From positions 1 through 29,536 of IMG/VR virus record IMGVR_UViG_3300021389_000105: a stretch of 29,536 nt of DNA; one strand, given 5' to 3'. Below are positions 17,577 through 25,367 of the stretch, piece by piece. Origin of the DNA: a virus. The stretch's first letter is position 1; the number at the start of each line of letters is the position of its first letter. The position numbers and the translations under genes were made by a program. The notes beneath the pieces were generated by a model that was given only the letters and a program-made list of their open reading frames with translations, had not been told where the DNA came from and did not search any database.

Positions 17577-18503
17577 TTAAATTATTGTTGTTGTGGTGGT
17601 TGTTGTTGGTGGTGTAACACATTCTATTTCTCCGCTTTCAATGCTGCAGTTTATTGTTGTGGTACTAGAAGTTGTTGATATACACACTGGGTTTACTTCT
17701 GGACATCTTGGTGAACATCCTGCAGTTAATCTTATAACTTTACCTGCAATATCTTCTACAGTAAAGTCTTCTACATAACTATCACTAAGTTCTTCTACTT
17801 CTTCTTTGTAAATTTTAACACCTCGTATACCTGATCCAATAACTTTGTTTGGAGTATTTTGATTTCCATCAGGATAAGATAATCCCCATGCATAAAATTC
17901 AGGATTTGATATTTCATTTGGTTGTGTAGAACTCCAATAAAAATACTTATCAAAAGGTTCAAATCCTGGAACTGCTTCTAAAGTTGATTTATTAATATAT
18001 AACTCATAAAGTTCATCTTTACTTGGTAAATTCCAATCTGAACCATAAAATGATCTTACTTGACTTGCTGCATAGTTATCTTCACCATACATAGCTATTA
18101 TAGCATCTGTATTTGCTTGGCCATCTCCTATTTCTTTCCCTACTGCACCTGATATAAAATCATAGTCACCAGACAAAGACCAACCAACATAGTTATTATA
18201 TTCAAGTAAACTTACTACTAAATACTCATTATCAGGTAACACTTTAACTACAGCACCTCCACCTAATAAGTCACCTACTTTATAGGTTTTTGTGTACACT
18301 GTTAAGTTAGTTTTTTTCTTTGTTAGAATTTCTCTGTATTTTAATAGTTGAGTAAGCTCATATGCAGGTACGCACTTGTTTAACATAAATACAACATTGT
18401 TGTACATGTTATAACTAAGCTCAGTTAGCTTGCAATTTATTCTTTTAAGTAGGTCATCTATGTCCCCACATTTCTTACAATTAGTAAACTTACTTTCTAA
18501 CAT
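17577..18503 (-). CDS. Receptor-binding candidate with DUF1566-like lectin fold and poly-Thr tail
   Basis: A 308-aa protein. Residues 1-65 are a Cys-containing helical module ('CKKCGDIDDLLKRINCKLTEL...LLKYREIL') that I recall at the N-termini of Bacteroidota phage fibre proteins. Residues about 74-233 resemble DUF1566 / FGE-type C-type lectin folds: 'DWNLPSKDELYELY' at 156, 'YWSSTQ' at 189, 'AWGLSYPDG' and 'GIRGVKIYK'. Residues 263-308 are a Cys-rich segment ending in 7 Thr and II at the very C-terminus. Lectin-like folds of this type commonly bind host surface molecules, so a receptor-binding role is likely. The naked poly-Thr end resembles an interrupted linker. The preceding 33-aa gene stops 1 nt upstream of this start. 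Confidence 0.75.
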   Translation of the reverse strand: MLESKFTNCKKCGDIDDLLKRINCKLTELSYNMYNNVVFMLNKCVPAYELTQLLKYREILTKKKTNLTVYTKTYKVGDLLGGGAVVKVLPDNEYLVVSLLEYNNYVGWSLSGDYDFISGAVGKEIGDGQANTDAIIAMYGEDNYAASQVRSFYGSDWNLPSKDELYELYINKSTLEAVPGFEPFDKYFYWSSTQPNEISNPEFYAWGLSYPDGNQNTPNKVIGSGIRGVKIYKEEVEELSDSYVEDFTVEDIAGKVIRLTAGCSPRCPEVNPVCISTTSSTTTINCSIESGEIECVTPPTTTTTTTII

Positions 18504-18504
18504 A

Positions 18505-18606
18505 CTATTTTTTTATTTTTTTGGAACCTTTACAGTAGTTACATAACCCATTTGTTAACTGGCAACCGCACCCTACCTTTGTTCCACAATTTGCACACTG
18601 AGCCAT
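18505..18606 (-). CDS. Zinc-ribbon-like mini-protein (33 aa)
   Basis: An open frame from ATG at 18606 to TAG at 18505-18507. The start overlaps the stop of the upstream gene as TAATG. The product begins 'MAQCANCGTKVGCGCQL', continues 'TNGLCNYCKGS' and ends in a lysine tail. It has four Cys pairs in CxxC or CxC spacing, enough for one or two zinc ions. I recall similar short proteins in structural operons of Bacteroidota phages. Tight start-stop coupling supports real translation. Function unknown; it may be an assembly factor or minor virion part. Confidence 0.75.
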   Translation of the reverse strand: MAQCANCGTKVGCGCQLTNGLCNYCKGSKKIKK

Positions 18607-19184
18607 TATTTAAAATTTACTAAATAGTTAGTTCCTGAGCAACCACATCCACATTTATTAAGATGATTTAACATTTTATCTGCTTGATTATATAAACGCA
18701 TTGCTTCTTTATCTGCACAATTATTAGCAGCAGCTATAGCCCCTTGTATGAAAAAATTAATAGTATTAAGATTTACACTAGTTTGCTTTGCTATCTCTCC
18801 ATCACACTCCATAAGATCTAGTTTTAGAAAAGCATTATTAAACTTTTCTTCTAGTTGTGCAGTACGTAATAGTTTTTTATCTATAGTTATAGTTGTTGGA
18901 GGTAGTAATTCATCCACTTCTATTGTATATTCTAAACAATATATACCATCAGGAATATCTTGTTTACATCCTTCTTCAGTTATACCTAAGTCATCAGAAC
19001 CAAAAACATTTGTCCCATTTACTACAAAAGGCAAAACCACTGGGTCAAAACCTGGTGGTGTAATTGTAATAGTTGGATTAAACGCTACTGGTGGATTAGT
19101 AGGATAGTATGAAGCGTCTGTAACAATAAGATATAATGTGTTATTATTACATCCTGTTACTAAATCTAAATTATATTCTAACAT
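18606..19184 (-). CDS. Ig-like plus helical-bundle virion protein (192 aa)
   Basis: A 192-aa protein with an N-terminal beta-rich part (residues 1-105; 'ITITPPGFDPVVLPFVV', 'DGIYCLEYTIEV') and a C-terminal helical part ('KLLRTAQLEEKFNNAFLKLDLMEC...MRLYNQADKMLNHLNKCGCGCSG'). This two-part plan with a terminal CGCGC is one I recognise from Bacteroidota phage virion operons, always close to small zinc-ribbon and fibre genes. It may connect fibres to the capsid or collar. It is the first gene after a strong terminator, and no separate promoter is clear, so it depends on read-through or an unseen promoter. Role is inferred. Confidence 0.65.
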   Translation of the reverse strand: MLEYNLDLVTGCNNNTLYLIVTDASYYPTNPPVAFNPTITITPPGFDPVVLPFVVNGTNVFGSDDLGITEEGCKQDIPDGIYCLEYTIEVDELLPPTTITIDKKLLRTAQLEEKFNNAFLKLDLMECDGEIAKQTSVNLNTINFFIQGAIAAANNCADKEAMRLYNQADKMLNHLNKCGCGCSGTNYLVNFK

Positions 19185-19212
19185 ATACTTTTATGATTTT
19201 TTTAAATAAAAA

Positions 19213-19250
19213 TGCCAGAGGATTGCGAGAATCCTTCTCACCCTCTGGCA
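19213..19250 (-). terminator. Strong intrinsic terminator after the accessory capsid gene
   Basis: TGCCAGAGG (19213-19221) pairs with CCTCTGGCA (19242-19250), with a second inner stem GAGAA (19227-19231) / TTCTC (19235-19239). On the minus strand TTTTT follows at 19212-19208. It lies 28 nt after the stop of the 380-aa gene. Confidence 0.9.
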
Positions 19251-19277
19251 TGCATTATATCTACTTATCAAACCTTA

Positions 19278-20420
19278 TTATGGAGTGGTAGTGGTAGTTG
19301 TTGTTGTTCCGCAAACTGCACCATATTGAACACCGTCGTAATTACTTATAATTCCTTCAATTAATTCATTTGATAAATCTCCTTGAGGAATCGCAATGAT
19401 TACAGTTGAATCTTGAGGGATATAGTCTCCCCACTGGTATGCAGCTTTATCATATTCATTAAATCTGATAGTAATTGTGTCATAAATAACACCATCAGTT
19501 ACATAAGATTCAAAGTTTTGATTGAATCCATTCATTCTTAGTAAAGACTTTAAGTAACCAGCTTGGTAACTGTAATAGTTCTTTTCTAATTGTTTGATTT
19601 CATCAGAAGTACCTCTTGGGTAAGAAGATTTTTGAACATCTGCAACATCTGCAACAGGATCACAATTGTCTGCTACAATAAAATCTGCAGTAGTTGCAGG
19701 TCCTGAATAAACAAATGCATGAAAACGCATTTTGTCAAATTCATATGGATCAGCAGCTACATCACATGGCTGACCATATTTTGTTACTGGTTTACCTGTA
19801 ATTACTAATTTTGCAGAAGCATCATCACCTACTCTTTCAAAAGTGTAGAAAGTATTAAAGCTAATGTTGTCTGGGTTGTTGCCAGGAGCTTGTTGCTCTA
19901 GTTTTGCAATAAATTGATCAATTAATGCTGGTACATCAACGTCTTCACATGGATCACCTCCACAATCACAACATGGTGCATTTACAGTTACTGAACGTGT
20001 AAATCCGTTGAAATAAAGAGTATCAATGTAAGAAGAGTGAGCACGTAATGTTAAAGTTACTACTTCACCACACTGTACAGTCCAATTGTCTACTTCTGTA
20101 ATTTGGTTAAGTGCTGTTGCACAACCTTTTACAGAATAAAGTTCTGATACATTATTAACATTTCTATTACTAGAATCACTTGCATCTAGAGAAATCTTAT
20201 CAGATCGTTTTGATCCTTGAAGATAAGTGTTTTCTCTACCTTGTGCAACGTAGAAGTATGCATCATCAGATACATCATCAGTTGTTGGATCAACTGCTGA
20301 GTAATCTGGATAAAAGAAACCTACTTGCCCAGGAGTTAAATCCTGAGTTGAGCCAGAGCTAGGGAAGTCTGTCTGCCCTACTGGGACTACAAATAATGTA
20401 GTCAATGAAAAATCCGCCAT
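19278..20420 (-). CDS. Probable accessory / decoration capsid protein with poly-Thr C-terminus
   Basis: A 380-aa soluble protein, beginning 'MADFSLTTLFVVPVGQTDFPSSGSTQDLTPGQVGFF'. It has a Cys cluster near 150-158 ('PCCDCGGDPC') and ends in 8 Thr and a Pro (19281-19307). Codons look less AT-biased than in its neighbours, and a strong terminator follows, both pointing to a highly made virion part. I infer an auxiliary or decoration protein of the capsid, based on position two genes below the capsid gene and these expression signs. No domain is confidently named. The poly-Thr tail matches linkers in the fibre genes and might be exposed on the virion or be glycosylated. Confidence 0.6.
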   Translation of the reverse strand: MADFSLTTLFVVPVGQTDFPSSGSTQDLTPGQVGFFYPDYSAVDPTTDDVSDDAYFYVAQGRENTYLQGSKRSDKISLDASDSSNRNVNNVSELYSVKGCATALNQITEVDNWTVQCGEVVTLTLRAHSSYIDTLYFNGFTRSVTVNAPCCDCGGDPCEDVDVPALIDQFIAKLEQQAPGNNPDNISFNTFYTFERVGDDASAKLVITGKPVTKYGQPCDVAADPYEFDKMRFHAFVYSGPATTADFIVADNCDPVADVADVQKSSYPRGTSDEIKQLEKNYYSYQAGYLKSLLRMNGFNQNFESYVTDGVIYDTITIRFNEYDKAAYQWGDYIPQDSTVIIAIPQGDLSNELIEGIISNYDGVQYGAVCGTTTTTTTTP

Positions 20421-20446
20421 TTTTTATATATTTAAGGGGTTATTAA

Positions 20447-21178
20447 TTATTCGTTTGTTTGTATTCTGAACTGTGCACTTTGTACAGCAGCACTATTTTC
20501 AGTATACATTGCTAGATTCTGAACTGTTAAATCTAAAAGTTCATCTTCTAAATATTCATGTAATTCGCAATCCACGTTTGTTGAAGGCTCACCATCAAAT
20601 TGGATATAGCCTTCTTTATTAATGTATATAGGATACCTCATATACATTACATTAAGGGTTTTAGGTGTAAACGTACCATCTGTATAAATGCTTATTACAT
20701 TTGAGCTGAGAGAGTTTATAGTCTCTTGATACTCAAAACTTGGCTTGTAATGATCGTTGTTTAGTAATAGTGCTAAATCTCCGTGTTTACTAAGATCTTT
20801 ATTTATCCAAATCTTACGATCTTTACATTCACCTTTATCTGCTATAACATAACTATCTACATAAAACATGTATTTAGGTTTTAATACTGTTATGTCAGCA
20901 TCCCATTTATTTATTTCTGTGTTGGCTTCTGTAAGAGGTAATGGTTGATTCTCATAATCTATAACTAGATTTTGTAAATCTTCATACCTTTTCTTAAAAG
21001 AATCCATTCCCAATCTATTTGGGACTGCAAAACCATCAACTTTTTGTTTTATCAACTTAATCTGAGCCTCATTCAGAGCTAAGATTTTATCTTCTAGTTG
21101 AATTTTTTGATGCTCATTCGTTGATAGTTTATTTAGTCTTTGATCTATTTTATATAATAAACTATCTACAGATATCAT
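20447..21178 (-). CDS. Conserved structural-module protein (243 aa)
   Basis: A 243-aa protein with an N-terminal helical / coiled-coil region (about residues 1-50, 'LLYKIDQRLNKLSTNEHQKIQLEDKILALNEAQIKLIKQKV') and a mixed alpha/beta remainder, including 'YMFYVDSYVIADKGECKDRKIWINKDLSKHGDL' and an acidic end ('CELHEYLEDELLDLTVQNLAMYTEN'). No enzyme motif. It lies between the 322-aa gene and the accessory capsid gene. The pattern and place fit conserved head-completion or connector proteins of crAss-like phages, but I cannot specify which. Confidence 0.55.
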   Translation of the reverse strand: MISVDSLLYKIDQRLNKLSTNEHQKIQLEDKILALNEAQIKLIKQKVDGFAVPNRLGMDSFKKRYEDLQNLVIDYENQPLPLTEANTEINKWDADITVLKPKYMFYVDSYVIADKGECKDRKIWINKDLSKHGDLALLLNNDHYKPSFEYQETINSLSSNVISIYTDGTFTPKTLNVMYMRYPIYINKEGYIQFDGEPSTNVDCELHEYLEDELLDLTVQNLAMYTENSAAVQSAQFRIQTNE

Positions 21179-21206
21179 ACCTAATGTTTTTTAATAAAAC
21201 TAGATA

Positions 21207-22175
21207 CTACACTGCAGCTAGTTTTTTAGATTTAAGTTTTCCTTCTAAGACTAATAACTCATCTTGGTTATCTTCGTCAATTAAAAACTTTACTAATTCT
21301 TCTTCATCTTTTGCTACTTCATATTCTCCTTCATAAACTAAACCACTTGGCTTAATTCTGTAAATTGAATGTTGAATAGCTTGTTTAACTAAATCTTTAA
21401 TATGGAGTAAATCATCTTTCATGTTAGAAAATCTGTTAAATACTTCTACAGGATTTAATCCTTTAAAACTTCCAGACTTAACTTCAGATTGCTTTAACAT
21501 ACTATCTACTTGATTATAAACAGTTTCTTCTTTTGTTTCATTAGTAATAGGAAGACCTAAAAGTCTTGCAACTTTTCTTTTCTTCTCCATACTCATTGAA
21601 TCAAAGCTAATAATAGCTTTATTAATTAGTTGTTTCTTCTTGTAAATAATTGCTGTTTCGATTTCATCATCTACAACATAGTATTGTGTATCAGCAGGAA
21701 ATTCACCTCTTTCCCAAGCTTGGTAACTAGAAGCAATAGTCGGATGTACTCTTAACCAAGAAAAAGATAACTCTTGAAAGGTTTGATTTAAATCATATAG
21801 GTTATCACCATCTAATAACTTAACAGGTTTAACATGTAAGTCATCGTTTGTACCAGTAGATTTTCCATAGTTCCAGAATGTTGCTCTTGGTCCTAAATCA
21901 ATATCTCCTAAAGCAGCTTGTAATTTATCTCGTAATGCTGTAACTCTTTCAATTTCAAGTTCTTTTTCTGTTGGATCTTGAATACGTTTGATATAAGATG
22001 CATCAGGATCTAAGCCTGTTCTATACTTACCATCAAGTTCTTTGTAAGGATACTTAAAAACTCCTGTTCCAGGAATTCTACTCATTCCTTTAGAAGCTAA
22101 TCCGCTATCCATAGTTTGTAACTGAGAACTATTATACTCTCTTTTAATCGTAGAGATTTTTCCTATTTTACCCAT
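21207..22175 (-). CDS. Conserved structural-module protein (322 aa)
   Basis: A 322-aa mostly helical, charged protein starting 'MGKIGKISTIKREYNSSQLQTMDSGLASKGMSRIPGTGVFKYPYKELDGKYRTGLD', with 'FQELSFSWLRVHPTIASSYQAWERGEFP' in the middle and a lysine-rich end ('GKLKSKKLAAV'). I recognise the motif 'RIPGTGVFKYPYKE..GKYRTGLDPDA' as conserved in structural modules of Bacteroidota phages. It is the first gene after the capsid gene, past a structured spacer. Its role is unknown; a minor head protein or assembly factor is likely. Confidence 0.6.
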   Translation of the reverse strand: MGKIGKISTIKREYNSSQLQTMDSGLASKGMSRIPGTGVFKYPYKELDGKYRTGLDPDASYIKRIQDPTEKELEIERVTALRDKLQAALGDIDLGPRATFWNYGKSTGTNDDLHVKPVKLLDGDNLYDLNQTFQELSFSWLRVHPTIASSYQAWERGEFPADTQYYVVDDEIETAIIYKKKQLINKAIISFDSMSMEKKRKVARLLGLPITNETKEETVYNQVDSMLKQSEVKSGSFKGLNPVEVFNRFSNMKDDLLHIKDLVKQAIQHSIYRIKPSGLVYEGEYEVAKDEEELVKFLIDEDNQDELLVLEGKLKSKKLAAV

Positions 22176-22209
22176 AATGTAGTTTAATTAATAATTGGTT
22201 TTCTTTGTT

Positions 22210-22361
22210 GAGTACTCTGATCAAACAGGTAGGATCTAAGTCCAGTACTCTAATGTGAGAAGATTGTCCCCTCTGAGGAGGGACAAGGGGTGTGAGTGAG
22301 GGGACACTTCTCTATAAATGACCTATTCTGGGACGCTGTTCAAATGGATAGCGTAATAGGT
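22210..22361 (-). other. Structured spacer RNA between capsid gene and next gene
   Basis: Between the capsid gene stop and the next start (199 nt) there are three stem-loops: 22210-22216 / 22244-22250 (7 bp, GAGTACT / AGTACTC); 22257-22273 / 22298-22312 (15 bp with a 2-nt bulge); and 22321-22327 plus 22333-22337 / 22350-22361 (12 bp with a 5-nt bulge). The middle one also has a competing fold. None is followed by a U tract on the minus strand, so they do not look like plain terminators. No gene lies here. Confidence 0.7.
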
Positions 22362-22374
22362 ACTCTTATTGTTA

Positions 22375-23931
22375 TTAGAATTGTGGAATCTCTTCGATTA
22401 ACACAGTTCTAGATAAATCCTCAATAAATACATCACAACGATCTTTCATCCAGATTTCGTACCCTGGGAATTTATTAGCAGAGCTCATACCTTGAGACTT
22501 AGCAAATCCTAAGTGGTGACGAGTTCCATCAATATAACCCCAAGTCATAGAAGGTGCACCCTTCATACGTACTTCACGGATATTGTTAATCATTGATCCA
22601 TCAGATTCAGGTGATACATCAAATACCATAAATACAGGAGTAGACTTTTTGTTTTGTCCAAATTCCAAGTTAGTTTGTGGTAAATCTAACTCTTTTAAGT
22701 GAACAAGTTCCACCTTACCTGTTTCTCTTGTAACCATTGCATCAAATGCAAAGTTATAGGTAATGTTTTGTCCTTGTCCTTGTAAGTATCTGTCTCCAGA
22801 ATCTGCCATGAAAGTTAATCCAGAGTTTAATGCATCATCTTTTAAAGCTTGTTGGAATACATCGAATCCAGCTTCATTAGTATACATTTTAACTCGTCTA
22901 TCTTTAACGTCCACTCGTCTGTAGAATAAATCTCCAAATACTGAACGTATTAAGTTAGCAGAAAACTCTCCACGGTTATACTGTACTAAGTTACCGTTAT
23001 TTCTCATTCTGTGGTATACACCAGCAGAAGTTCTTTTTAATTCTTGTCTAGAACCGCTAGTCTTGACTGTTCCAGGCTTAGCCCAAATCATTCTCTTAAC
23101 TTTAAGCTCAATCATAGACTTACGCATCCAGAATTCAACAAAAGGTTCCCACTTAACATCATTACGAGTTAATGGTAACTGATTACGTCTCTGTGGAGCA
23201 TATACTAGAATGTCTAAAGGTTTACCTGAAGTATCTCTTAGCATTTTATCATCTGCCCATTCTGTGATTTTGTGCTCATAACCATATCCAGAACCTAATG
23301 ATTCGAACATTGTTATTTTCTCACCTAATCTAGGAAGACCTAATAAATCTTGATCAAATTCTCCAATTGCAGCATCAATCAATTCTAATTCAATACCTAC
23401 TTGTAGGAATGTAGAAGAAATGAAATCTACAGTTGGGTTATCACTTACTAATGTAACTGTGTATAACCATCCTGCATTCCAAGGCTGTGGATCTTTTATT
23501 ACATATAGACGTGGTCCATACTGACGTGTTCCTACAGAAATAATGGCGTTTTTAGAGAATTCGTTTGTATCTATTACAATTTGAAACTCTTGACCATCGA
23601 TACCTGGCTTAGCTAAATCATTTGTAGCTTCAGGAATATCAATAATTACTGGAAATTTGTAAGGTACTGAGATATCCCATTTCCAAGAATCACTATTCGT
23701 ATCAATAAAGTACGGTGTGCTCTTGTTAATCATATCTAAGAAATCATTGCTATACAATGATGATTGAGTATACAGACTGATAATTTTTTTATCATAATCT
23801 GCAGGCTCTGTCGAGTGGAAACTTTCCAAGTGATTAGCGTCTGTAAGTTTACCTACAGCACGTTTATCCATGGACGCAACTCTCGCATAAGTAAAACCAG
23901 TTAATCCTGGTATAGTTTGAACGTTTGACAT
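22375..23931 (-). CDS. Major capsid protein
   Basis: A 518-aa protein that I recognise as the HK97-fold major capsid protein of crAss-like phages by overall pattern and place. Visible markers are 'FLDMINKSTPYFIDTNSDSWKWDISVPYKFP', 'DFDQ.LLGLPRLGEKITMFESLGSGYGYEHKITEWADDKM'-like central segments, 'VYHRMRNNGNLVQYNRGEFSANLIRSVFGDLFYRR', and the C-terminal 'KFPGYEIWMKDRCDVFIEDLSRTVLIEEIPQF'. The length suits the family. No signal peptide and no obvious propeptide. It follows the acidic scaffold-like gene by 29 nt and precedes a structured spacer that may shape its mRNA. Confidence 0.85.
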   Translation of the reverse strand: MSNVQTIPGLTGFTYARVASMDKRAVGKLTDANHLESFHSTEPADYDKKIISLYTQSSLYSNDFLDMINKSTPYFIDTNSDSWKWDISVPYKFPVIIDIPEATNDLAKPGIDGQEFQIVIDTNEFSKNAIISVGTRQYGPRLYVIKDPQPWNAGWLYTVTLVSDNPTVDFISSTFLQVGIELELIDAAIGEFDQDLLGLPRLGEKITMFESLGSGYGYEHKITEWADDKMLRDTSGKPLDILVYAPQRRNQLPLTRNDVKWEPFVEFWMRKSMIELKVKRMIWAKPGTVKTSGSRQELKRTSAGVYHRMRNNGNLVQYNRGEFSANLIRSVFGDLFYRRVDVKDRRVKMYTNEAGFDVFQQALKDDALNSGLTFMADSGDRYLQGQGQNITYNFAFDAMVTRETGKVELVHLKELDLPQTNLEFGQNKKSTPVFMVFDVSPESDGSMINNIREVRMKGAPSMTWGYIDGTRHHLGFAKSQGMSSANKFPGYEIWMKDRCDVFIEDLSRTVLIEEIPQF

Positions 23932-23960
23932 GTTATTCGTTTTTTGTTATTAATTATTAT

Positions 23961-25226
23961 TTATAAAAACCATTTTGCTGGTTTAGATCCTTTTCTATTA
24001 GACGTGTTACTTTTATCTTTTGTAACTTGTCTTGCAACTTCCTCAAATAATTGATTTGTCTGTTTAGACGCACCTTTTCTTTGTATAGTAGTTAATGTGG
24101 GATCTTTTTCTAATATTTTCATTAGAAGTCCAACTTTCACTTTCATTTCATGATTTTCAGGTCTTTTCAAATCTAAAATAGCACGATCAAAATCAGTAAG
24201 GTTCTCTCCAGCAGGAGTTTTCCACTTATCCACTAATAGGAAATCTTGTAGTTCGTTTGCTAAATTATTATTGATTGGTATTCCATCAAACTCTTTTTCT
24301 TTTAGCTTATCTGATAATATAGACTGAACATTATTTATATATTGATTCCTAATTGCAATCTTTTGCTTTTGAATCTGTTCAGCTTCTTTATCTAGTTGTT
24401 GAAGCTTTTTAGCTTCTTTCTTTACTAATACTTTATGATGTCTTGTAGCAACAGTTTCTAAATCACCGTAATTCTCCAATCTTTCAATTTCGTTACTTAT
24501 GTCTTCTTGGTCAAAACCTTGATCAGCTAGTGCTTGTTTCATTATTGAAACTTGATTTTGCTCTTTGGATAAATCCATTTCTGAGAAACTTACAACCTTA
24601 TTATATGCTCCAAAATATTCCTTTGGATCTGCACCTTTAACAAAAATTGATTCAAATGCATTTTGGTAATCTTCTCCAAATTGACCAATGAAATTTTGAA
24701 CTATTTCTGTAGCACCTTTTTTCTTTTCAGCATTAAATCTCTCTAGAAATTCTTCTGGCGTGTTGATAGAAACTTCCTCATCTTCTTCCTTATTAAATAC
24801 ACCTAAGTTAAATAGGTCATTTGAAAGAGCACTAAACTTATTACCTTGATCTTCATCATCGTCATCATCATCATCATCATCTTGAGTTTCTACTTTTTTA
24901 GTTGTAGTGAGATTAGGATCTATCGTGTCAGAGCTATCATCAGCATCATCAGCATCGCTTAAAAAATCAGCTATTAATGATTCTCCTGTTTGTTTTTCCT
25001 CATCAGTTTTACCATCTACACTTTTAGGAGGTGTAATGTCTTTACCTTTTGGAGGGTCATTATTTATTTCTGTTTCTGGTGGCTTGGTCTCATTTACTAT
25101 AGGTGTAACATCATCAGGATTACCTGTTGAAGTTTCTGGAGACATTAAATCATTTAGTAATTGTTGATTACCTGCACCTGTTTCCATAGTATTTTGTATA
25201 CCGAAAGGATTACCTGTTTCAGACAT
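23961..25226 (-). CDS. Acidic scaffold-like protein
   Basis: A 421-aa protein, very acidic in its first 150 residues, with a run of nine Asp near residue 117 ('TQDDDDDDDDDEDQ') and Pro/Thr-rich disorder before it. Residues about 165-350 are helical ('EEFLERFNAEKKKGA', 'EAKKLQQLDKEAEQIQKQKI'), with likely coiled coil at 268-290, and the C-terminus is basic ('NRKGSKPAKWFL'). Acidic, coiled-coil proteins with a basic tail placed between portal and capsid genes are typical scaffolding proteins. No protease motif is seen. A promoter-like site lies about 40 nt upstream. Confidence 0.7.
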   Translation of the reverse strand: MSETGNPFGIQNTMETGAGNQQLLNDLMSPETSTGNPDDVTPIVNETKPPETEINNDPPKGKDITPPKSVDGKTDEEKQTGESLIADFLSDADDADDSSDTIDPNLTTTKKVETQDDDDDDDDDEDQGNKFSALSNDLFNLGVFNKEEDEEVSINTPEEFLERFNAEKKKGATEIVQNFIGQFGEDYQNAFESIFVKGADPKEYFGAYNKVVSFSEMDLSKEQNQVSIMKQALADQGFDQEDISNEIERLENYGDLETVATRHHKVLVKKEAKKLQQLDKEAEQIQKQKIAIRNQYINNVQSILSDKLKEKEFDGIPINNNLANELQDFLLVDKWKTPAGENLTDFDRAILDLKRPENHEMKVKVGLLMKILEKDPTLTTIQRKGASKQTNQLFEEVARQVTKDKSNTSNRKGSKPAKWFL

Positions 25227-25264
25227 ATGTAGTTGTTTTTTTGTTAAACGTTTGGTTTATTATA

Positions 25265-25295
25265 TAAAATTAGAATAACACTATCTATCTACCAA
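25265..25295 (-). promoter_or_regulatory. Bacteroidota-type promoter for the scaffold and capsid genes
   Basis: On the minus strand TTG (25295-25293) is 20 nt before TAATTTTA (25272-25265), the same layout as the site at 11946-11977. It lies about 38 nt above the start of the scaffold-like gene in the 141-nt gap after portal. Confidence 0.5.
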
Positions 25296-25367
25296 GTATA
25301 TTTTACGTATTTGTAAAATTTTTATGTATAATATAGCATTAACTTTTTTTGTTGCTAATTTACTTGG
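25292..25367. repeat. Inverted repeats upstream of the scaffold promoter
   Basis: CCAAGTA (25292-25298) and TACTTGG (25361-25367) are a 7-bp inverted repeat 62 nt apart, and ATTTTAC / GTAAAAT (25300-25306, 25313-25319) is a perfect 7-bp hairpin with a 6-nt loop. The outer right arm directly follows the portal stop. Confidence 0.4.

Noticed and set aside
17577-18503. Diversity-generating retroelement
   Set aside because: The lectin-like fold is a typical target, but no reverse transcriptase, template repeat or accessory gene is in the window.
22257-22312. Intrinsic terminator after the capsid gene
   Set aside because: The stem is strong but no T run follows on the minus strand and the next genes have no clear promoter.
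22321-22361. tRNA or tRNA-like element in the spacer after the capsid gene (GTTCAAAT resembles a T-loop)
   Set aside because: Stem lengths, loop size and missing D and anticodon arms do not fit a tRNA.
24856-24885. Trinucleotide repeat expansion as a mobile or regulatory repeat in the scaffold-like gene
   Set aside because: It encodes an Asp run in a disordered acidic region, which suits a scaffold-like protein and needs no other explanation.
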